A stretch of 64,000 bases of DNA from Nostoc sp. PCC 7524 (lineage in GTDB: Bacteria > Cyanobacteriota > Cyanobacteriia > Cyanobacteriales > Nostocaceae), in contig NC_019684.1 in NCBI RefSeq assembly GCF_000316645.1, positions 3,253,501 to 3,317,500 on the forward strand. Direction: 5' to 3'. Below the pieces are notes generated by a model that saw nothing but the letters and a program-made list of their open reading frames with translations, ran no database searches and was not told where the DNA came from. A program made the position numbers and the translations under genes. Shown here in pieces: positions 26,166-33,385 of this stretch. Numbering within the stretch: position 1 is the stretch's first letter; the number at the start of each line of letters is the position of its first letter.

Positions 26166-26591
26166 TTATACTCCTTTATCCGTACAATACCAAACACCTT
26201 TTTTCAGGAAAACTCTAAACTTTTTAGAGTATCCCATTAAGTAAGCGCATTCTCTTTGTGCTGCTTGCCAAGACTTAGCGTTTAACGGATATACCGAGCC
26301 TTGATCTTCTTGTTCTGGATCTTCTAGGTAATCATCAGACCGGAATACATTACCTACTGCGTCAGCTACAACTCTTTTTCCTCCGCTATATTCCCAAACG
26401 TAGTAAGTTGCTCCAGCGATAGCAACAGCACCAATCAAAATACACCCTACTCCAGCAGTCCCTGCACAAAAAGCAGCAGGTGCAAGTATCGCTGGATTTG
26501 CATTAACTGGGCGTGAAAAACTTGAACAAGACAGCGCGAATGATATTGCAACAGCAATACCCGGTTGTATCCCGACCTTAATTTTTGACAT
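26166..26591 (-). CDS. Unknown passenger protein with signal/membrane segments
   Basis: 141 aa. The N-terminus has a signal-like stretch (AVAISFALSCSSFSRPVNA), then a Gly/Ala-rich hydrophobic helix (GVGCILIGAVAIAGATYYVW), then a soluble tail with two Cys (ECAYLMGYSKKF...WYCTDKG). It could be an exported membrane-active or disulfide-bonded protein. It is co-transcribed with the 123-aa gene and divergent from the XRE regulator, with paired palindromes between. Not recognised. Confidence 0.65.
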   Translation of the reverse strand: MSKIKVGIQPGIAVAISFALSCSSFSRPVNANPAILAPAAFCAGTAGVGCILIGAVAIAGATYYVWEYSGGKRVVADAVGNVFRSDDYLEDPEQEDQGSVYPLNAKSWQAAQRECAYLMGYSKKFRVFLKKGVWYCTDKGV

Positions 26592-26665
26592 AATACTATT
26601 ACCAAGTTTTGGATAGAGAAGCGGTTAGTTTTCGAGGCAAGCCGCTTTCTCTATTACTATTAAAT

Positions 26666-26709
26666 CAAGTTAGCTTGTAGTTGTCAAGTTGACTTGTATT
26701 AACAACTTG
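26666..26709. promoter_or_regulatory. Tandem palindromes before the passenger XRE gene
   Basis: CAAGTTAGCTTG (26666-26677) and CAAGTTGACTTG (26685-26696), 19 bases apart centre to centre, then a related CAACTTG at 26703-26709. TTGACT inside the second palindrome, 18 bases before TAGTAT, could be the -35/-10 pair of the regulator gene, so binding would repress its own promoter. Confidence 0.55.
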
Positions 26710-26748
26710 TAGTAGTATTTTATATAGATGACTTCAGGTGAAAGCTTT

Positions 26749-26946
26749 ATGACGCTAAGAGAGTCTCTAGGACTCACTCAAAGACAAATAGCAGAGGCAG
26801 TAGGCGTTACTGATCAAACTGTTTCCAACTGGGAACGCGGAGTTCATACTCCGCGACTTACGCTAAGGCAAACCATCAAACTTTGCAAAATCACAAGATC
26901 CACAGTTGAAAATTTGGCCGATTTATTTGAACCAGAGAAAGATTAG
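26749..26946 (+). CDS. XRE-family transcriptional regulator (transposon passenger)
   Basis: 65 aa from ATG 26749, which has AGGTG eight bases upstream; an in-frame ATG at 26728 would add seven residues. A single helix-turn-helix: 'TLRESLGLTQRQIAEAVGVT' then 'QTVSNWERGVHTPRLT'. It ends six bases before tnpB, so it may share a transcript with tnpB, while palindromes upstream suggest self-repression and control of the divergent passenger pair. A single-domain regulator in front of tnpB is not part of the standard IS605 layout. Confidence 0.85.
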   Translation: MTLRESLGLTQRQIAEAVGVTDQTVSNWERGVHTPRLTLRQTIKLCKITRSTVENLADLFEPEKD

Positions 26947-26952
26947 ATAAGA

Positions 26953-28212
26953 ATGCGAATAGCCTACCAGTACCGTCTACGTCCAACCAAGCAACAGATA
27001 GCCACGTTTGAACAATGGCTAGAATTGTGCCGTCGTCAATATAATTATCGACTTGGTGAACGGTTCAACTGGTGGGAGCAAAATCGATGTGACATTGATC
27101 GTTGTTCATTGGAAGTTTGTCATCTGCCACGGTTAAAAGATAAGCCCAGTTACTACAGCCAAAAGCGCGAATTAACAAACACCAAAACTCTGTTTTCTGA
27201 CTATAAAGAACTTCCCTCACATACGCTACAGGACGTAATCGCACGGGTTGAAAAGACATTTGACCGTTGGCTTAAGGGCGATAGTAATGGTGAGCAGCGC
27301 GGTCTTGGGGTCTCCCCAAGTAGAGCGACTGCGAACCCGAAGGGTAAAAAATCAGGTCGTCCACGGTTTAAAGGCAAAGGGCGTTACCGTTCATTAGCGT
27401 TTCCCGACCCCATCAAACCAGAACACATACAGGGTAAATTCATTCAGTTACCCAAAATCGGCAAGATAAAGATGATTTTGCACCGTCCTATTCCTGACGG
27501 CTTCAAAATCAAAACCGCCACGATTACCTGTAAAGCTGACGGCTGGTATATCAGTCTTAGTTTGGAAGATGTGACAGTGCCTAGCACTAAAACTTATGTC
27601 ATCCCCGCGCTGGATAACACTGTGGGTATTGACATGGGGCTGAAATCATTCTTGGTGACGAGTGACAACCAGGAAGTAGAAATCCCCCAACATTACCGCA
27701 AATCCGAGAAGAGATTGAAGCGGTTACAGCGTCAATTATCACGCAAAAACAAAAGGTCAAATCGTCGTAAAAAAGCGATTAAACGTGTTGCCAAAGTTCA
27801 TTTAAAAGTCGCTAATCAGCGTAAAGATTTTCATTATAAAACTGCAATATGGTTATTAACTAAATCTCAAGTCATCGCACATGAAAACCTAAACATCAAA
27901 GGACTAGCAAAGTCCATGCTTGCTAAGTCCGTGAATGATGCTGGATGGGGTCAATTTCTACAAATTCTCAACACCAAGGCTGCAAGTGCTGGGTGTTTGG
28001 TAGTAGCGGTAAACCCTAACGGCACAAGTCAAGAGTGTTCTGACTGCGGGGCGACAGTTCCCAAGGTGCTTGCTGACCGATGGCACAGTTGCCAGTGTGG
28101 TGCTAGTTACGACCGTGACCACAACGCGGCGCGAAATATAAAACACAGAGCGGCGGGGCATCCCGTTCTTCAAAGCTCAGGAAATGTCCGACGGGTTGCC
28201 GGGAGTCACTGA
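26953..28212 (+). CDS. tnpB: IS605-family RNA-guided nuclease TnpB, with internal insertion
   Basis: 419 aa. RuvC residues Asp227 (GIDMGLKSF), Glu311 (AHENLNIKGL) and Asp389 (DRDHNAARNI) are intact, as is the zinc finger Cys362/Cys365/Cys380/Cys382. The N-terminal helical domain and the charged linker (SRKNKRSNRRKKAIKR) are normal. Residues 114-131 are an 18-residue insertion from a 54-bp repeat, ahead of GRPRFKGKGRY. TnpB cuts DNA using a guide RNA made from the right end of its own element. Start ATG 26953; the initial residues MRIAYQYRLRPTKQQ are typical. Confidence 0.95.
   Translation: MRIAYQYRLRPTKQQIATFEQWLELCRRQYNYRLGERFNWWEQNRCDIDRCSLEVCHLPRLKDKPSYYSQKRELTNTKTLFSDYKELPSHTLQDVIARVEKTFDRWLKGDSNGEQRGLGVSPSRATANPKGKKSGRPRFKGKGRYRSLAFPDPIKPEHIQGKFIQLPKIGKIKMILHRPIPDGFKIKTATITCKADGWYISLSLEDVTVPSTKTYVIPALDNTVGIDMGLKSFLVTSDNQEVEIPQHYRKSEKRLKRLQRQLSRKNKRSNRRKKAIKRVAKVHLKVANQRKDFHYKTAIWLLTKSQVIAHENLNIKGLAKSMLAKSVNDAGWGQFLQILNTKAASAGCLVVAVNPNGTSQECSDCGATVPKVLADRWHSCQCGASYDRDHNAARNIKHRAAGHPVLQSSGNVRRVAGSH
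27292..27345. repeat. 54-bp hairpin repeat inside tnpB, flanked by GGT
   Basis: Begins GAGCAGCGCG and ends AGCGACTGCGAACCCGAAG plus GGT, with GGT also just before it (27289-27291). The centre forms a perfect CTTGGGG-TCT-CCCCAAG hairpin. It is the same length as the tnpA copy with identical outer 10 and 22 bases. In frame, sense orientation. Confidence 0.9.
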
Positions 28213-28271
28213 GAAGCCCCCGCCGTCCCGGAGGGCGGCGCGGGGAGTATGTCACTTAGCAAAGTATGTGA
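28120..28271 (+). ncRNA. Predicted TnpB guide RNA (omega/reRNA) from the right end
   Basis: By analogy with ISDra2, the guide RNA scaffold comes from the 3' end of tnpB and the right-end hairpin, ends at the transposon edge (28255), and its guide is the flanking sequence TTAGCAAAGTATGTGA (28256-28271). The 5' limit is arbitrary. The matching target motif would be the left flank, ending CCTGAG. Confidence 0.45.
28221..28240. other. Right-end subterminal hairpin of the IS605-type element
   Basis: CGCCG-T-CCC-GGA-GGG-CGGCG with an unpaired T, 15 bases before the element's right edge. It matches the left-end hairpin except for one loop base. Confidence 0.75.
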
Positions 28272-28648
28272 AAGACTGGGGATTACAAGATGACATGGGC
28301 GTTGCTGCTACCTTAGTCAGTAGCAATCAGTCTGTCGGTGCTGCATGGTTACGTTTACTGACTAGGGAAAATCCAGGGTATGGTTATGTTCACAATCGCA
28401 CCCCTGAACTAGCGATCGCACTTCTCCCAGAATACCGCAGTCAAGGCATAGGAAACCAATTACTCACTCATTTAATAGCAGCCGCCAAAGTTGTTTATCC
28501 TGCTATATCACTCAGCATCAGAAAATCAAATCCAGCGTTACGTTTATATCAACGACTGGGTTGGGAAATCATTCCTGGTAGTGAAACCATCAACCGAGTC
28601 GGTGGTATATCTTTAAAGATGAAACTTGACTTCTATGAACGCAAATAG
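28256..28648 (+). pseudogene. GNAT acetyltransferase, 3' part
   Basis: 131 codons including stop. It contains the acetyl-CoA-binding region ELAIALLPEYRSQGIGNQLL (R-x-x-G-I-G), then 'AISLSIRKSNPALRLYQRLGWE', the classic GNAT C-terminal motif. It lacks its own start; a frame open from 28184 runs in from the transposon end. Fused to 25014-25139 it gives a 172-aa GNAT of normal length. The sequence shows no further damage, so excision would restore it. Confidence 0.88.
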
Positions 28649-29099
28649 TAAGACTCAACCAACTGTCACTCTAAATATTGTGTGCAGTTAAAAACTGATC
28701 ATTAAGGCAGCAGAGGAGCAGAGGGGCGGAGGAGAAAACTTCTTCAATTCCCCCTTAAAAATCAGGATTTAGGGAAGATATAAAAGTATTTAATACATCA
28801 CTAATAATTTTTAAAACCCACTCTTGGAACATAATAATAATCTTGAATAAAATATAACAATAATTAAATCTAATGGGTGATCAACTATCTAAAGTATGAA
28901 AAACGTTTCTACAAATTGAACCTTTAGCTAGTTGTATTTTTCAGCTAATAAATTAAGAATTATATATATCTGTGCTTTAAATTTTCAATCATATATAAAG
29001 CTAAGGTGCATAATTTCGCCTAGCTATAGTCAACAAGATATTTGCCAAATTCTCATACATTGATTGAGCAGAAAAATTAACTTTTTGGAGGATAATTTC
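28649..29099. other. Long AT-rich upstream region of the SLH-fasciclin gene
   Basis: 451 bases without a gene. A short C/G-rich fragment at 28746-28775 (CCCCCTTAAAAATCAGGATTTAGGG) resembles the MITE tip. The rest is strongly AT-rich and probably holds the promoter and a long leader of the next gene. Confidence 0.4.
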
Positions 29100-30764
29100 G
29101 TGCCTAATTTCTTTCACTGGTCATCAACAGGTGGTAATTTACTGGCTTTAGGATTAGCAGCAGCTACAGTTGCTCCTTTGACAATTTCTAGCGTGGTGTT
29201 AGCTCAAAATACTGCACCTTATACAGTTGCAGCCACTAATTTTTCTGATGTGAGTGCAGATTTTTGGGCGCGTCCATTCATCGAAGCCCTGGCTGAAAGA
29301 AATGTGATTAGTGGCTTTCCCGATGGCTCATTTAAGCCTAGCCAAGCGGTAAGTCGGGCTGAATTTGCGACCATGATCCAAAAGGCATTTAACCAACAAC
29401 CAGTCCGACAATTAAGCGCCAGTGGATTTACAGATGTTTCGGCTAACTTTTGGGCAGCTTCAGCAATTCAGGAAGCTTACGAAACAGGATTTTTAACAGG
29501 CTATCCTGGAAACGTGTTTTTGCCAAATCAACAAATCCCCAAAGTGCAGGCGATCGTGGCATTAACCAATGGCTTAGGCTTACAAGCTACTGACTCTGCA
29601 ACAGGTGTTGTCAATACCTACTTTACAGATGCTTCAGCCATCCCCAACTATGCGGTCAATGATGTCGCGGCAGCAACACAAGCTAACGTAGTTGTTAACT
29701 ATCCTAATGTTAGACAGCTTAATCCCCTAGAACCTCTGACTCGTGCTGAGGCCGCAGCAATTTTGTATCAAGCTTTAGTGAAGCAAGGACAGGCACAACC
29801 TTTGGCTAGTAACGTTACAGCTGCTGAATATATAGTAGGTAGAACCGCTAGCAATGCTCAAACTGGTAATGATATTGTTTCTGTAGCTGCCTCTAGTAAT
29901 TCTTTTACTACCTTAACTTCTTTACTCAAGACAGCAGGTTTAGCAGATATCTTACAACAGCCAGGCCCTTATACAGTGTTCGCACCCACTGACCAAGCAT
30001 TTGCAGCTTTACCGGCTGGTACTATACAACAATTGCAACAGCCGCAGAATAGACCATTACTAATTCAAATATTGCGCTATCATGTGGTTCCTGGACAATT
30101 AACTGCTAATCAACTCTCATCTGGAGAACTAAAAACTGTTGAGAGCGCGCCTGTAAATATTAAAGTCGACACTGCTACCAATCAAGTAGCCGTTAACGAA
30201 GCTAGAGTTGTTCAATCAGATATTCAGGCCAGCAATGGTGTCATTCATGCCATTAACGAGGTCTTAATTCCCCCCAATCTTACCAGCCAGCAACCACAAG
30301 GAGAAACTAATCAAGCACAAGCTCCTACTAATGAGATTAAACCAGGTCGAGCTACTCGTGGCGGCTCTAGCTATATAGGTGCTGCTGGCAATATCGGTTT
30401 AGGTGGTGATACAGCTTTGAGTGAAAGTAATTTTGCAGTGATCAGCAAAATTGGTTTAACACGGACTTTATCAGTACGTCCATCTGTTGTGTTTGGGAAC
30501 GATACAGTATTTCTCGTACCCTTAACTTATGATTTTGCACCTCGTTCAGTAGAGCCTGGTGTTGTTCAACAGTTGTCTGTATCGCCTTACATCGGTGCTG
30601 GTGTAGCCCTCGAAGCTAGTGACGATACTGACATTGGTTTGCTACTCACTGGTGGTGTCGATGTTCCTCTGGGAAATCGTTTCACTTTGACTGGTGCTGT
30701 CAATGCAGCTTTTGTTGATCAGACTGATGTCGGCTTGTTATTAGGTGTAGGTTACAACTTCTAG
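29100..30764 (+). CDS. SLH-fasciclin-beta-barrel outer envelope protein
   Basis: 554 aa from GTG 29100, chosen because GGAGG lies eight bases upstream; the frame is open from 29064. Signal peptide (LLALGLAAATVAPLTISSVVLAQ), three SLH motifs (FSDVSADFWA..., FTDVSANFWA..., YFTDASAIPN...) to about 240, a fasciclin domain (PGPYTVFAPTDQAFAALP, LIQILRYHVVPG) at about 255-390, and a C-terminal strand-rich region with alternating hydrophobics ending in GVGYNF. SLH anchors to peptidoglycan; a terminal aromatic residue is the outer-membrane barrel signature. The three-part combination is uncommon. Confidence 0.88.
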   Translation: MPNFFHWSSTGGNLLALGLAAATVAPLTISSVVLAQNTAPYTVAATNFSDVSADFWARPFIEALAERNVISGFPDGSFKPSQAVSRAEFATMIQKAFNQQPVRQLSASGFTDVSANFWAASAIQEAYETGFLTGYPGNVFLPNQQIPKVQAIVALTNGLGLQATDSATGVVNTYFTDASAIPNYAVNDVAAATQANVVVNYPNVRQLNPLEPLTRAEAAAILYQALVKQGQAQPLASNVTAAEYIVGRTASNAQTGNDIVSVAASSNSFTTLTSLLKTAGLADILQQPGPYTVFAPTDQAFAALPAGTIQQLQQPQNRPLLIQILRYHVVPGQLTANQLSSGELKTVESAPVNIKVDTATNQVAVNEARVVQSDIQASNGVIHAINEVLIPPNLTSQQPQGETNQAQAPTNEIKPGRATRGGSSYIGAAGNIGLGGDTALSESNFAVISKIGLTRTLSVRPSVVFGNDTVFLVPLTYDFAPRSVEPGVVQQLSVSPYIGAGVALEASDDTDIGLLLTGGVDVPLGNRFTLTGAVNAAFVDQTDVGLLLGVGYNF

Positions 30765-30786
30765 ATATTACTTAACTTTTGATGTT

Positions 30787-30819
30787 AATTCTCCTATCAA
30801 TACTACTGGTAGGAGAATT
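30787..30819 (+). terminator. Hairpin terminator after the SLH-fasciclin gene
   Basis: AATTCTCCTA and TAGGAGAATT form a perfect 10-bp stem with a 13-base loop, followed by TTG and T-rich sequence. It lies between two convergent genes and could serve both. Confidence 0.7.
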
Positions 30820-30831
30820 TTGTTGATTGAT

Positions 30832-31584
30832 TTAAAGTCGCTCACAGACTAAGACAGTTCCTTTTTCTCCGCGAGTAATCCGCAGTTCTTCATCAAGATA
30901 GAGAATTTCTAGACGACCTTTAGGCGATCGCTCCATTGTAAAAGCTACTTCTCCGGTTGTAGGATTTATACCTTGGGGAGGAACTAACCCAAACATCAAC
31001 CGCAAGACAACAGACATCAAATTCTCTTTGATAGTTTGTTTTGTCGGTTTACTTTGCTGACCAAAAACCGCGCGCCAATCATCTATGCTGTTAGGGTCTT
31101 GCGGTGCTAAAACTCCCCCCGTGAATTTGACTTGTAGCACCCTATCACTAATAGGTTGACAAACTCCTAAGTTACGCACAATCCCAGACAGTTGGGGAAA
31201 GGACTCATCAATAGTTGTAAACTCCACCACAATATCATGGGTGCGTTGTTCACCATTGCCTACAGGAAAAACAGGTTGCAGCACTCGGTCAATTACTAAT
31301 TTCAATCCGGTCGGCTGAAACATATTAAAAGCCAGACGACCAAGGCTATAAGCAAACTTACCATTAGGAAGCAATTCCCCACCGGGAAAATTCGGCGCAC
31401 TAATCAACAGCCATGTACCATCTTGTAGCGTATTGTTACGGGCTGGGGCTATCTCGGAGTTCACAGCCTGGAGATTTTCAATAGCAGCAATTACTGTTTT
31501 GTCTTTAGTATTACCATTGTTAGCCGCCAGCGCCTGACGCAAAACGGTTTTAGCCTCTGTACATTTCCCTGTGTCTACTGCCAT
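30832..31584 (-). CDS. PAP/fibrillin-family protein
   Basis: 250 aa, plastid-lipid-associated protein family: 'LQDGTWLLISAPNFPGGELLPNG' near residues 53-75 and the closing 'GRLEILYLDEELRITRGEKGTVLVCER' (given in part: LYLDEELRITRGEKG). In plastids these lipocalin-like proteins bind lipids of plastoglobules and thylakoids and are linked to photooxidative stress; the cyanobacterial role is presumed similar. No signal peptide, so cytosolic or thylakoid-surface. Divergent from the Rieske oxygenase gene by 131 bases. Confidence 0.9.
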   Translation of the reverse strand: MAVDTGKCTEAKTVLRQALAANNGNTKDKTVIAAIENLQAVNSEIAPARNNTLQDGTWLLISAPNFPGGELLPNGKFAYSLGRLAFNMFQPTGLKLVIDRVLQPVFPVGNGEQRTHDIVVEFTTIDESFPQLSGIVRNLGVCQPISDRVLQVKFTGGVLAPQDPNSIDDWRAVFGQQSKPTKQTIKENLMSVVLRLMFGLVPPQGINPTTGEVAFTMERSPKGRLEILYLDEELRITRGEKGTVLVCERL

Positions 31585-31715
31585 AGCATGGAAATTTTTG
31601 AGTTCAACTGATGTTAATGTAGACCATCGATTGATTTCTCAACTCTTGTCTCCCACCTTAGTTAAAAAATTGTTACATTTTTGGTGATAGTGCATCATTC
31701 TCTACATATCTCACC

Positions 31716-33125
31716 ATGACCAACAGCCTGTTACAGTCACCATCCTTAACCAGTGCCGCCACCTTACCGGCTGGTGGGCTAGATCCAGAACGCTTTGACT
31801 GGCAAGAGGTTTGGTATCCCGTCCATTATGTCGAAGATTTAGATAAATCCCAGCCGACTCGCTTCACCTTACTAGAGCGGGATATCGTGTTGTGGTGGGA
31901 CAAAAATGAACAGACTTGGCGAGCCTTTGCAGACCAATGTCCACACCGTTTAGCCCCGCTTTCCGAAGGCAGAATCAACGAGGATGGCTGGTTGGAATGT
32001 CCTTATCATGGTTGGGCATTTTCTGGAACGGGTAAGTGTGAGCGCATCCCACAACAAGCAGCAGGAGATAAAGCCGAAACCTCTCTACGTGCTTGTGTTA
32101 ACTCCCTACCTACCACAGTGCGTCAAGGACTCTTGTTTGTCTATCCTGGCCGTGCCGAGAATGCTGCTCAAACCACAGTTCCTATCGTTGATGCCCTGGA
32201 AGAAGACGCGGATGGCTGGGTATGTCTCAATACCTTTCGAGACATACCCTACGATGCCCTGACATTGATGGAAAACGTCCTCGATTCCAGCCATATACCC
32301 TACACCCACCACCGCACCGTCGGCAACCGAGCTAATGTATCTCCTGTGAATTTAGAGGTGGTAGAATCTGGAAAATGGGGATTTAAAGGGATTTGGGAGG
32401 AAGGCCCCCGCAAAGGCACTCTAGGCAAACAAGATACTACCTTCATCGCGCCGGGTTTGATGTGGCATGACCTCACCTCAAAGCAGTTTGGGAGGACGTT
32501 AACGGTAGTTTACGCCACCCCCATTCGCAAGGGAGAATGTCGGCTATTTGCTCGCTTTCCCTTCAAGTTCTCCTCCAAAATACCAGGGCTATTTATCAAA
32601 CTGACTCCGCGCTGGTATTCCCATATTGGTCAAAATGGTGTATTGGAAGATGACCAGATTTTCTTACATTACCAAGAAAGGTATCTCGAACAACGGGGTG
32701 GCAGTGCTAATTTGAACAAGGCGTTTTATTTACCAACTAAAGCCGATGCTTTCGTAGCTCAGTTGCACTCTTGGCGGCAGCAATATCATGCTGAACCATT
32801 TCCCGGACAGACTTTAACACCGCCATTAACTAAGGAAGCCTTACTAGATAGATATCATTCCCATACGAAACAATGCGCCAGTTGCCGTACTGCCCTCAAA
32901 AACTTCCAACGTTTGCGGGTGGGGGTAGGTATAGCAACGGTATTGGCTTGGAGTTTGTTGCCGTTACTAATATTGATGCAGGAACAACCTTCTGTAATTA
33001 CTGGTATCGTCGTGACTGTGGCTGTTGTACTCGGTGCAGGGACTTGGTTCGGTTTGGGCAAGTTCGAGCAACGGTTTTACCGAGGTAGAGACATCCCACC
33101 CAGAAATTTGCCGGAGAAGAAGTAG
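31716..33125 (+). CDS. Rieske oxygenase of the pheophorbide a oxygenase (PaO/Tic55) family
   Basis: 469 aa. Rieske [2Fe-2S] ligands Cys75, His77, Cys95, His98 (CPHR...CPYHGW). Mononuclear iron motif 'ENVLDSSHIPYTHH' (Asp190, His193, His198). A C-terminal CASC redox motif is followed by two membrane helices (VLAWSLLPLLILM; ITGIVVTVAVVLGAG). Plant homologues cleave pheophorbide a or act in plastid import; cyanobacterial substrates are mostly undetermined. It ends exactly at the start of a heptamer run. Confidence 0.92.
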   Translation: MTNSLLQSPSLTSAATLPAGGLDPERFDWQEVWYPVHYVEDLDKSQPTRFTLLERDIVLWWDKNEQTWRAFADQCPHRLAPLSEGRINEDGWLECPYHGWAFSGTGKCERIPQQAAGDKAETSLRACVNSLPTTVRQGLLFVYPGRAENAAQTTVPIVDALEEDADGWVCLNTFRDIPYDALTLMENVLDSSHIPYTHHRTVGNRANVSPVNLEVVESGKWGFKGIWEEGPRKGTLGKQDTTFIAPGLMWHDLTSKQFGRTLTVVYATPIRKGECRLFARFPFKFSSKIPGLFIKLTPRWYSHIGQNGVLEDDQIFLHYQERYLEQRGGSANLNKAFYLPTKADAFVAQLHSWRQQYHAEPFPGQTLTPPLTKEALLDRYHSHTKQCASCRTALKNFQRLRVGVGIATVLAWSLLPLLILMQEQPSVITGIVVTVAVVLGAGTWFGLGKFEQRFYRGRDIPPRNLPEKK

Positions 33126-33184
33126 GGGATTGGGGATTGGGGACTGGGGATTGGGGACTGGGGATTAGGGACTGGGGATTGGGT
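33125..33184. repeat. STRR heptamer run
   Basis: About eight GGGGATT/GGGGACT units with one ATTAGGG variant, starting at the stop codon of the Rieske oxygenase gene. Confidence 0.85.
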
Positions 33185-33385
33185 ATTGAGTCAAATCCCC
33201 CATCCCCAATAACTTGGTAACGCCAAAAAATTCTTACTTAGCAGGCACTATCACTTATTAGCTGCGTCAATTATCGTGATTAAGCTAAATCTGCATTAGT
33301 TTACCTATTGCAGTCATTTGGCGTTTGCTTTGAAAGCAATGTTATAAATTAACCTGATTTATTCAGCATCAATATTCATAAAGTA

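Larger units (their letters stand above)
25140..28255. mobile_element. IS200/IS605-type element with three passenger genes
   Basis: About 3.1 kb. It holds tnpA (minus), two unknown genes (minus), an XRE regulator (plus) and tnpB (plus). Each end has the same hairpin with a bulged T: CGCCGTCCCGAAGGGCGGCG at 25161-25180 and CGCCGTCCCGGAGGGCGGCG at 28221-28240. Edges were set by the rule that precise removal must restore the GNAT frame and that no target duplication is made; the right tip then ends in TCAC and the left flank in CCTGAG. The edge could move by up to three bases. Confidence 0.88.

Noticed and set aside
27292..27345. Intein or group II remnant in tnpB
   Set aside because: Only 18 residues, no splice motifs, and the same DNA occurs in tnpA; it is a short hairpin repeat.
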